Positions 1-6,123 of a stretch of DNA of 24,473 nt are shown here, piece by piece (position 1 is the first letter of the stretch; every line of letters starts with the position of its first letter). The translations under genes and the position numbers were made by a program. Source of the DNA: an uncultured Anaerovibrio sp. (GTDB lineage: Bacteria; Bacillota; Negativicutes; Selenomonadales; Selenomonadaceae); assembly GCA_934203205.1 (NCBI GenBank), contig CAKPYV010000032.1, positions 1-24,473 on the forward strand, given 5' to 3'. Under the pieces are notes generated by a model, which was not told the origin of the DNA, made no database searches, and saw only the letters and a program-made list of their open reading frames with translations.

Positions 1-1563
1 AACGATTCCAACACCGATTCTGACCGTCAGACCATCCAGAAGGAACTGGATCAGTCCATCGACCAGATTAACGATAATGCAAATGTAACCTTCAACGGCA
101 AGTATCTGGTTGACGGTTCCAAGAACACTGTAGGTAATGCTACTTACACTGCACTGAGCAATCAGAATCTGTCCACAGACACAACTAAGGATACTAAGCT
201 TACTGAGCTTAAATCACGTAGTGGTGATTCCTTGGAAATTATGGATACTGATAAGGTTACAGTTTCCTATGTTAAAGGTGGTAAGACTTATTCTGCTACT
301 TTTGATGTTAGCTATGCAACTGATCCTACAAATAACCCTAGCAAAAAGGATGGCGTTCGTACCCTGCAGGATATCTTCACTCAGGCTGAGATGATCAATG
401 ATGAGGATACCATCTTTGGCAGTGCTGCTAACGATAGTATTGCTAAAGTTAATGGTTTGACTGATGCAGAAAAAGCAACTAAGCAGACAGAGGTTCAGAC
501 TGCCAATAATGATTTTACTGCTGCTAAAAATGCTCATAAAGGTGCTGTAACTGCTTTTGATACTGCACAGAAAGATTTTGATACAGCTGTTAGTGATTTC
601 AAGACAGCTATATCAACATACAATGCTGCTGCACAGGCTGGCGAGAAAATAGATACTAATGCTTTGGCTGGATTATCTGGCATGGATTATTTGGCTACAG
701 CTGCTGGTCTTACTAACTTTGATAAATTGAAGGCTAATGCTGCAGGTGGTGCAGCAGTAACTGCTATGAGTAATGCATTAAAAGCTTATAATGGAGCTAC
801 CTACGATCAGGGAAAAACTTTAGCTGACATTGATGTTAGAACTGGCGGTGCTGTAAAAACCTACGATGATGCCGTATCAACTTATGAAGCTGCTAAAATT
901 ACTTATAGCAAGAGTGCTGCAGCTCCTACTTTGCTTACTGGCTCCAAGGTTGGTGTATCTGCTGCAGATTCAGTAGTTGAGACTGCGAGTGGTCAGAATG
1001 CTGTTACAATCACAGCTAATGGTTCTGGCATTGGTGGACAGATTTCTGGTTTCAATATTAGCATTACTGATAAAAATGGTAATGTAAAGAAGTCTGCTAA
1101 TGCAGCTCTGGATGCTTTCGAGGAGACTATTCGTGCTCAGAACAAGTCCGATGATAATGCTATTAGCCTGCAGGTTGGTGCCAAGGCTAACCAGTCCATT
1201 AAGGTTGGTCTTACTGATATGCGTGCTGAGGCTCTTGGCCTCCAGGGTGCAGATGGCACTAAGCTGAACATTTCCACTCAGACCAAGGCAAATGCTGCTA
1301 TCAATGTTCTGGATAATGCTATTCAGAAGGCTCTTGATCAGCAGACTACCATTGGTTCCGTTGAGTCCCGTCTGGAGTACACCTCCACTAACCTGACCAC
1401 TGCATCTGAGAATGTTCAGTCCTCTGAGTCCACTATTCGTGATGCTGATATGGCTAAGGAAATGACCAACTACACCAAGAACAATGTTCTGCTGCAGGCT
1501 GCACAGTCCATGTTGGCACAGGCTAATCAGTCCAGCTCCAACGTACTGTCCCTGCTCCAGTAA
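1..1563 (+). CDS. fliC: Flagellin, 5' end cut off by the window
   Basis: Structural subunit of the flagellar filament, exported by the flagellar type III system. The reading frame is open from base 1, so the D0 and part of the D1 N-terminal helices lie outside; 520 codons remain. The first residues (NDSNTDSDRQTIQKEL) match the conserved flagellin N-terminal D1 helix. The end is a canonical flagellin C-terminus, with VESRLEYTSTNL, SSESTIRDADMAKEM and a terminal NVLSLLQ. Between them is a long variable domain containing perfect heptad repeats at 514-639 and 862-924, which look like an alanine-rich coiled coil. The conserved ends use AAC, TCC and CTG codons; the variable middle uses more AAT, ACT, GCT, TTG and ATA. 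A terminator follows at 1743-1780, and the next gene encodes the flagellin methylase. The protein family is certain; the symbol is by convention (hag in some genera). Confidence 0.97.
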   Translation, partial: NDSNTDSDRQTIQKELDQSIDQINDNANVTFNGKYLVDGSKNTVGNATYTALSNQNLSTDTTKDTKLTELKSRSGDSLEIMDTDKVTVSYVKGGKTYSATFDVSYATDPTNNPSKKDGVRTLQDIFTQAEMINDEDTIFGSAANDSIAKVNGLTDAEKATKQTEVQTANNDFTAAKNAHKGAVTAFDTAQKDFDTAVSDFKTAISTYNAAAQAGEKIDTNALAGLSGMDYLATAAGLTNFDKLKANAAGGAAVTAMSNALKAYNGATYDQGKTLADIDVRTGGAVKTYDDAVSTYEAAKITYSKSAAAPTLLTGSKVGVSAADSVVETASGQNAVTITANGSGIGGQISGFNISITDKNGNVKKSANAALDAFEETIRAQNKSDDNAISLQVGAKANQSIKVGLTDMRAEALGLQGADGTKLNISTQTKANAAINVLDNAIQKALDQQTTIGSVESRLEYTSTNLTTASENVQSSESTIRDADMAKEMTNYTKNNVLLQAAQSMLAQANQSSSNVLSLLQ

Positions 1564-1627
1564 GAACACTAGGATAGCTGGTTGATGGCAAATCTATTTA
1601 GATAAGCTGTCAATTTACTATGATATA

Positions 1628-1657
1628 TTCAGTGGCAAGGTTATACCTGCCACTGAA
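1628..1657 (+). other. Stem-loop after flagellin stop
   Basis: A 10-bp perfect inverted repeat, TTCAGTGGCA / TGCCACTGAA, with a 10-base loop, lies 65 bases after the flagellin stop. The flanks are AT-rich and can extend the pairing with a bulge. No U tract follows, so it is more likely an mRNA 3' stabilising or processing hairpin than the main terminator, which is at 1743. Confidence 0.5.
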
Positions 1658-1742
1658 ATATATAAATTAATATGCTAATTCCGCACCCCTTCTTGTTGCT
1701 AGCCTGAAGGATCAAGGTGTGTTATTAGAACTACCATTGCAT

Positions 1743-1780
1743 ATGGGGCGGGAGAGTTGTCACTCCCGCCCCATTCTTTT
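1743..1780 (+). terminator. Intrinsic terminator of flagellin
   Basis: A 12-bp GC-rich stem (ATGGGGCGGGAG / CTCCCGCCCCAT, arms 1743-1754 and 1763-1774) with an 8-base loop is followed by TCTTTT. It lies between flagellin and fliB. No promoter is visible between it and the fliB start, so fliB may depend on read-through. Confidence 0.9.
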
Positions 1781-1814
1781 GCAAAAAAATAAAAAGAAAG
1801 GTAGATATTTTCTA

Positions 1815-2984
1815 ATGAATGATAATACCATAATATTACAACCGAAGTATGTAGCAGATTTTCAATGTGATGGTTCAAAATGTAATGCCAAATGCTGTGG
1901 GAATAAATGGCGTATTGGTATTGATGCTGATACTTACAAGAAATATCAGCGTATCAAGAATCCTGTGATGCGAAAAAAGATATTGTCAAGTATTAAGCCA
2001 TCAACAAACAGAATCGGTTTTGAAATAAATTTTGGTGAGGGAAAATCCTGCCCTTTGCTATGCGAAGATAATCTGTGCTATGTTCAACGTAATCTAGGAG
2101 AGGCTGTTTTGTCTAATACCTGTAAGTGTTATCCTAGAAGTGTAAAAAACATTGGAAAATATCAATTCAGATTATTAAGCATGACCTGTCCAGTAGTAGC
2201 AGAAAAGGCATTGTTTTCCTCGGATAGTATGAATATACAACAAGTAGATATTGAAAAAGATACTGCTACATGGAAATTAGTTGCGAATCTAGGGGAAAAT
2301 GTTAATATAGCTGACGAAATGGTGGCTATTCATATTATTATGGGCGGGTTATCCATATTGCAGAATGTGTCTTATACTTTTGAGCAGCGATTGGTGCTGT
2401 TAGGTTTATTCCTAGACAGGGTTGAAGACTGCCAGCAGGATGTAGAAACCGTGGCTGGTTTGATAGATTATTATAACAGTAGCGAATTTCAGCAGGGGAT
2501 TTCAGGTTTATGGGATAATTGGCAGTATTATCCCGCAGCCCATAAGCAATTTATGGCAGGTATTTTCAAGGTGCTTAAGCAGAAGAAAAAATTGAACTCT
2601 ATTACACCATGGCTTGCTTCAAATTTTAATTATGATGAAATGTACAATGAGAAGTGTCAGGCCATAAAGGAGAGCTTAGGAGTTGTGTTGCAGCGTTATT
2701 GGCAGCATGAGTGGTTATATAATGTATTTCCATTTTCTATGCAGGGGAGTTTGTTACATAATTATTTTGCATATTTAATATCTTATGAAATATGCAAATT
2801 ACTGATTTTTAGAGTATATGATTCTGATAAACCTATGAATAAGGATGATATAGTCAATGCATTGGGATATTTTTCGAAAATGTTGGACCATGAATATGGC
2901 TTTGCGGAAGCATTGGTAAAGGAAACAGAGGTATTTGAACGAGAGCCATTAAAGCTGATGCAGGTGTTGTTGAGATTGCAGTAG
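1815..2984 (+). CDS. fliB: Flagellin lysine N-methylase FliB
   Basis: Probable methyltransferase that methylates lysine side chains of flagellin before or during export, using S-adenosylmethionine. The 389-residue protein starts with a cysteine cluster typical of FliB/YkgJ-type proteins (C18, C23, C27, C28 in FQCDGSKCNAKCC). A second Cys-rich stretch follows (SCPLLCEDNLC, then TCKCYPRSV), proposed in the family to hold a metal or iron-sulfur centre. The frame is open further upstream to 1719, but that extension would run through the flagellin terminator. The ATG at 1815 has an AAAGG at 1797-1801 (spacing 13, rather long), so it is preferred. The gene is more AT-rich in its codons than the later housekeeping genes. 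Its position directly after flagellin supports the assignment. Confidence 0.9.
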   Translation: MNDNTIILQPKYVADFQCDGSKCNAKCCGNKWRIGIDADTYKKYQRIKNPVMRKKILSSIKPSTNRIGFEINFGEGKSCPLLCEDNLCYVQRNLGEAVLSNTCKCYPRSVKNIGKYQFRLLSMTCPVVAEKALFSSDSMNIQQVDIEKDTATWKLVANLGENVNIADEMVAIHIIMGGLSILQNVSYTFEQRLVLLGLFLDRVEDCQQDVETVAGLIDYYNSSEFQQGISGLWDNWQYYPAAHKQFMAGIFKVLKQKKKLNSITPWLASNFNYDEMYNEKCQAIKESLGVVLQRYWQHEWLYNVFPFSMQGSLLHNYFAYLISYEICKLLIFRVYDSDKPMNKDDIVNALGYFSKMLDHEYGFAEALVKETEVFEREPLKLMQVLLRLQ

Positions 2985-3083
2985 ATATTCATTTTGCAAT
3001 TTACCGCCTTGGCACAGTTTGCAATTACCTATTTTCTACGAAGGTAGCAGAATTATCGAAGATTGGCAATACCGATAAGCCTT

Positions 3084-3365
3084 GATGATTCGGCAACAGC
3101 CGGAGGGGCATGACACTTTTGCGTCGGGAGACTCTTGCTTTTGCGTAGCAAAAGTGGCCCGGTGGCACTCTCTATCATTACGGCCTCTGTGAGTTGGCTC
3201 AGCGACAAGCGGTATTACTGCGTAAGGATAAATCACCAGATAGGGCCATTAAGTCGGACAGAGCAAAAGTCGTTATGACCGCAGGCTGTATTTCGAGAAT
3301 TCACTGACATAACGACTTTCAGTTACAATATTTGAGTAGATAGGCAATTCGGCAAATCAAAATTT
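3084..3365 (+). repeat. Long structured intergenic repeat, copy A
   Basis: Non-coding element with an inverted second copy at 24146-24404. Aligned by eye, 60 bases are identical (3237-3296 against 24213-24272), and other exact blocks of about 30 bases exist. Similarity fades gradually to about 3365. Copy A holds an extra 22 bases between two direct CTTTTGCGT repeats (3116-3124 and 3138-3146). Its right part contains a 12-bp perfect stem, AAAGTCGTTATG (3266-3277) and CATAACGACTTT (3308-3319), around a 30-base loop. No transposase gene or clear target duplication is visible. It fills most of the 482-bp gap between fliB and the permease. Confidence 0.85.
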
Positions 3366-3368
3366 TCA

Positions 3369-3410
3369 TTGCAATTTATCTTGAAATAATGTAATATACT
3401 TTTGTAATAT
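3369..3410 (+). promoter_or_regulatory. Putative sigma-A promoter(s) of purine permease
   Basis: Two overlapping candidates are seen. One is TTGCAA (3369-3374), 17 bases, TAATAT (3392-3397). The other is TTGAAA (3381-3386), 18 bases, TAATAT (3405-3410). Either would give a short leader that contains the hairpin at 3415-3446. Confidence 0.55.
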
Positions 3411-3414
3411 TTTT

Positions 3415-3446
3415 CGCCGGCTTTCCTAGTCGGCGTATTCTTTTTT
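3415..3446 (+). terminator. Terminator-like hairpin in the permease leader
   Basis: CGCCGGCT (3415-3422), loop TTCCT, then AGTCGGCG (3428-3435), an 8-bp stem with one G-U pair, followed by a T-rich run ending in six T (3441-3446). It sits just before the AAGGAGG ribosome site at 3454-3460. It may attenuate the permease gene or stop transcripts arriving from the repeat. No purine-riboswitch aptamer was recognised upstream. Confidence 0.7.
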
Positions 3447-3467
3447 AACAATAAAGGAGGACTAAAA

Positions 3468-4847
3468 ATGAATGAGACTTTAGAGAAAATTTTTCATCTA
3501 AAGGAACATGGTACCAGCGTCCGCACAGAGATTATCGCCGGTATCACCACATTTATGACCATGGCCTATATTTTGGCCGTCAACCCTAATATCCTTGGCA
3601 CAACCGGTATGGATGCCGGTGCTGTATTTGCAGCTACCGCCATTGGCGCCTGCATTGGTACTTTGATTATGGCCGCTTTGGCAAATTATCCATTTGTATT
3701 GGCTCCAGGTATGGGCCTCAATGCCTTTTTTGCTTTTACAGTTGTAGGCCAGATGGGGTACTCCTGGCAGGTGGCTTTGGCAGCTGTATTTGTTGAAGGT
3801 ATTATATTCATTATTTTGTCCCTTACCAAGGTTAGAGAGGCTATTTTCAACTGTATCCCTCCAGCCTTGAAATACGGTGTTACCAGTGGTATTGGTCTGT
3901 TCATTGCCTTTATCGGTATGCAAAATGCCAAAATCGTTGTGGATGGCCCTACCTTGGTAGGCCTTTATCCATTTAGAGCAGCTTTGCTGGATGGCTCCTT
4001 CTACACTGTAGGTATTGGCGCTTTCCTGGCTCTTATTGGCACCTTGCTGACAGCCATTCTCATGGCTAAAAAGGTTCCCGGCGGCATTCTCTGGGGTATT
4101 CTGATTACCTGGGCTGCTGGCATGATTTGCGAAATGACTGGTATCTATATTCCGGATCCAGCTCAGGGCATGTTCTCTGTAATGCCAGATTTTTCTCATG
4201 GCATTGCTATTCCAAGTCTGGCACCAACCTTTATGCATCTTGATTTCAGTGCTATTGCTACACTGAATTTCCTGACCATTATGCTGACCTTCATGTTTGT
4301 AGATCTGTTTGATACGCTGGGAACTCTCATTGGTGTAGCTTCCAAGGCTGATATGCTGGATAAGCAGGGCCGTCTGCCAAATATCAAGGGTGCTTTGATG
4401 GCTGATTCCATTGCCACCACCGCTGGTGCTGTTCTAGGTACTTCCACTGTAACTACCTTTGTAGAAAGCTCTGCTGGTGTAGGTGCAGGTGGTCGTACTG
4501 GTCTTACTGCTGTTGTCAGCGCTATTCTCTTTGCTTTGAGCTTGCTGCTGGCACCTATCTTCCTAGCTATTCCAGCCTTTGCTACTGCTCCTGCTTTGAT
4601 TGTGGTAGGCTTCCTGATGGTAAGCAGCCTGATGCGCATTGATTTTGATGATTTGACTGAGGCTGTGCCTGCTTATATTGCTACTATTGCGATGCCATTT
4701 ATGTACTCCATTTCTGAGGGTATTTCCATGGGTGTTATCTCCTATGTAATTATCAATATCTGCACTGGCTCAGTGTCCAAAAAGCAGATTAGTCCAGTAG
4801 TATATATTCTGGCTGTAATCTTTGTTTTGAAGTATATTTTCGTATAA
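3468..4847 (+). CDS. AzgA/PbuG-type purine (hypoxanthine/guanine/adenine) permease
   Basis: Inner-membrane proton-coupled nucleobase permease of the NCS2 superfamily, AzgA branch, taking up purines for salvage. The 459 residues match the usual length and consist mostly of hydrophobic segments (about 12-14). Family hallmarks include the N-terminal TEIIAGITTFMTMAYIL, the substrate-site region APGMGLNAFFAF, the re-entrant segment MFVDLFDTLGTLIGV, and ESSAGVGAGGRTGL. An excellent AAGGAGG site (3454-3460) precedes the ATG by 7 bases. The leader carries a terminator-like hairpin. No terminator is seen after the stop; the rplU promoter begins 8 bases later. Which purine it prefers cannot be told from sequence. 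Confidence 0.92.
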   Translation: MNETLEKIFHLKEHGTSVRTEIIAGITTFMTMAYILAVNPNILGTTGMDAGAVFAATAIGACIGTLIMAALANYPFVLAPGMGLNAFFAFTVVGQMGYSWQVALAAVFVEGIIFIILSLTKVREAIFNCIPPALKYGVTSGIGLFIAFIGMQNAKIVVDGPTLVGLYPFRAALLDGSFYTVGIGAFLALIGTLLTAILMAKKVPGGILWGILITWAAGMICEMTGIYIPDPAQGMFSVMPDFSHGIAIPSLAPTFMHLDFSAIATLNFLTIMLTFMFVDLFDTLGTLIGVASKADMLDKQGRLPNIKGALMADSIATTAGAVLGTSTVTTFVESSAGVGAGGRTGLTAVVSAILFALSLLLAPIFLAIPAFATAPALIVVGFLMVSSLMRIDFDDLTEAVPAYIATIAMPFMYSISEGISMGVISYVIINICTGSVSKKQISPVVYILAVIFVLKYIFV

Positions 4848-4854
4848 AATTTTA

Positions 4855-4883
4855 TTGACATTGTGTTGGTGAAATGGTAAAAT
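4855..4883 (+). promoter_or_regulatory. Strong sigma-A promoter of rplU operon
   Basis: A consensus TTGACA (4855-4860), 17-base spacer and TAAAAT (4878-4883). It starts 8 bases after the permease stop and drives the L21 leader and the rplU-prp-rpmA operon. Confidence 0.85.
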
Positions 4884-4891
4884 ATGTCAAT

Positions 4892-4982
4892 GTGAGTACG
4901 CTATAAGTGTACTTTCCCCAACCGCACAGTGAGGTTCATAAAGGGATTTTCCCTACCGTAATTGGCGAGTACTAATATAGGG
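4892..4982 (+). ncRNA. Ribosomal protein L21 leader (autoregulatory 5' UTR)
   Basis: The untranslated leader between the promoter and rplU holds the sequence blocks I associate with the Firmicute L21 leader: AACCGCACAG, GGTTCATAAAGGG, CCCTACCG and GGCGA. Small stems are visible (AGTAC/GTACT near 4893-4913, AGGG/CCCT near 4942-4954). In this family the leader is thought to bind L21 and repress the operon. Identification is by recognition, not by a covariance search. Confidence 0.8.
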
Positions 4983-4994
4983 AGGTGTAGAGGA

Positions 4995-5306
4995 ATGTAC
5001 GCAATTATTCAGACTGGTGGCAAGCAGTACAAGGTAGCTGAGGGCGATGTTGTTACTGTTGAGAAGCTGGAGGCTGCTGAGGGCGACGTTGTTACTTTTG
5101 ATCAGGTTCTGACTGTAGTAAAGGACAGCGAGGTTGTAGTAGGCAAGCCTGTAGTTGATGGTGCCAAGGTTACCGCTAAGGTAGAGGCTCAGGGCAAGGA
5201 CAAGAAGATTCTGGTCTTCAAGTACAAGGCTAAGTCCAACTATCGTAAGCGTCAGGGTCATCGTCAGCCTTTCACTAAGGTTGTTATCGAGAAGATCGAA
5301 GCTTAA
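4995..5306 (+). CDS. rplU: 50S ribosomal protein L21
   Basis: Large-subunit ribosomal protein that binds 23S rRNA. The 103-residue length is standard. It begins MYAIIQTGGKQYKV and carries the family's KYKAKSNYRKRQGHRQP C-terminal signature. A TTG at 4962 is in frame, but that lies inside the leader. The ATG at 4995 has GGGAGGTG at 4980-4987 at proper distance, so it is the start. Its stop overlaps the prp start (TAATG). Codons are strongly biased (CTG, AAG, GTT), fitting high expression. Confidence 0.98.
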   Translation: MYAIIQTGGKQYKVAEGDVVTVEKLEAAEGDVVTFDQVLTVVKDSEVVVGKPVVDGAKVTAKVEAQGKDKKILVFKYKAKSNYRKRQGHRQPFTKVVIEKIEA

Positions 5307-5623
5307 TGATTGAGATAAAGGTTTATCGCAATTCCCAGGGAAGAATATCTGGCTATGATGTCCGTGGTCATCACGGCGAATATGGCAGTGATATTGTTTG
5401 TGCCGGGATATCCACATTAGCACAAACCGCTCTTAAGGGCGTAGGGCAGCACCTGCATCGCGAAGTTGATTATAAAGTAGCGAGTGGTGACTTGCATGCA
5501 AGGCTCAAAGGCGTTCCCGATGAATTAACTGATGCAATTTTAGAGACAATGCTCATTGGGTTTTATGATATCCAAGAGTATGATCCAAAGGAAATATGTA
5601 TTTCAGTGGTACAGGAGGTGTAA
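5306..5623 (+). CDS. prp: Ribosomal-processing cysteine protease Prp (YsxB family)
   Basis: Cysteine protease that removes the N-terminal extension of ribosomal protein L27. The 105-residue protein has the catalytic dyad region RGHHGEYGSDIVCAG, with His22 and Cys32. The His-to-Cys distance is about two residues shorter than the motif I remember from Staphylococcus/Bacillus homologues. Start and rplU stop overlap (TAATG), so translation is probably coupled; there is no strong ribosome site. The end of the gene contains the ribosome site of rpmA. The extended L27 encoded next is the expected substrate, which supports the function strongly. Confidence 0.93.
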   Translation: MIEIKVYRNSQGRISGYDVRGHHGEYGSDIVCAGISTLAQTALKGVGQHLHREVDYKVASGDLHARLKGVPDELTDAILETMLIGFYDIQEYDPKEICISVVQEV

Positions 5624-5628
5624 CCCTG

Positions 5629-5922
5629 ATGTTTAAGTTTGATTTGCAGCTGTTTGCGCATAAGAAAGGTGTATCCAGCACCCGTAACGGCCGTGATTCT
5701 GAGGCAAAGCGCCTTGGTGTCAAGGAGCAGGCTGGTACAGTTGTAACTGCAGGCAGCATCATTGTTCGTCAGCGTGGAACTCATTTCCATCCTGGTAATG
5801 GTGTAGGCATCGGCAAGGATGATACCATCTATGCCAAGATTGCTGGCCGCGTTGCTTTCGAGCGCAAGGGACGTTACAACCGTCAGGTTAGCGTTTATGC
5901 AGTAGAAGAAGCTGCTATGTAA
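5629..5922 (+). CDS. rpmA: 50S ribosomal protein L27 with cleavable N-terminal extension
   Basis: Ribosomal protein whose N-terminus reaches the peptidyl-transferase centre. The 97-residue product starts MFKFDLQLFAHKKGVSS. The LQLF/A junction (F9-A10) matches the Prp cleavage site, leaving an 88-residue mature protein beginning AHKKG. The ATG at 5629 has AGGAGGTG at 5613-5620 (spacing 8), which decides it over upstream in-frame codons inside prp. Codon bias is strong, as in rplU. A terminator follows immediately. Confidence 0.97.
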   Translation: MFKFDLQLFAHKKGVSSTRNGRDSEAKRLGVKEQAGTVVTAGSIIVRQRGTHFHPGNGVGIGKDDTIYAKIAGRVAFERKGRYNRQVSVYAVEEAAM

Positions 5923-5930
5923 TTGCAGAG

Positions 5931-5970
5931 AGATACCTGCGCCTGAATGGGTGCAGGTATTTTTTTCTTT
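5931..5970 (+). terminator. Intrinsic terminator of rplU-prp-rpmA
   Basis: ATACCTGCGC (5933-5942) pairs with GTGCAGGTAT (5951-5960), a 10-bp stem with one G-U pair, followed by TTTTTTCTTT. It closes the ribosomal-protein operon. Confidence 0.92.
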
Positions 5971-5974
5971 ATGG

Positions 5975-6024
5975 TGATGTATAAAAAGCTGGCATTGGGT
6001 ACAATACCAGCTTTTTATACATCA
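5975..6024. repeat. Perfect 18-bp inverted repeat, probable bidirectional terminator
   Basis: The arms at 5975-5992 and 6007-6024 are exact reverse complements. The 14-base loop can pair further (ATTG / CAAT around GGTA). The stem contains AAAAAGCTGG and CCAGCTTTTT, so a T run follows the GC part on either strand. It lies only 14 bases after the rpmA terminator and before obgE. Confidence 0.8.
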
Positions 6025-6123
6025 TATGGATTCAGATATTGAATTAGAGCTGGCAGGTCTATATAGGTATAGACATTGCTTTTTTCAGGATAGACATTCA
6101 GAAATAAAAATAAGGAGGCAGGT

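Noticed and set aside
1719..1814. N-terminal extension of FliB
   Set aside because: It would translate through the flagellin terminator hairpin, and its residues do not resemble the family N-terminus.
3300..3467. Purine riboswitch before the permease
   Set aside because: The P1 ends and the two conserved loops of the aptamer could not be found, and the predicted transcript starts leave no room for it.
3498..4238. Minus-strand open frame of 246 codons opposite the purine permease
   Set aside because: Composition is that of an antisense shadow of a membrane protein gene; no family features.
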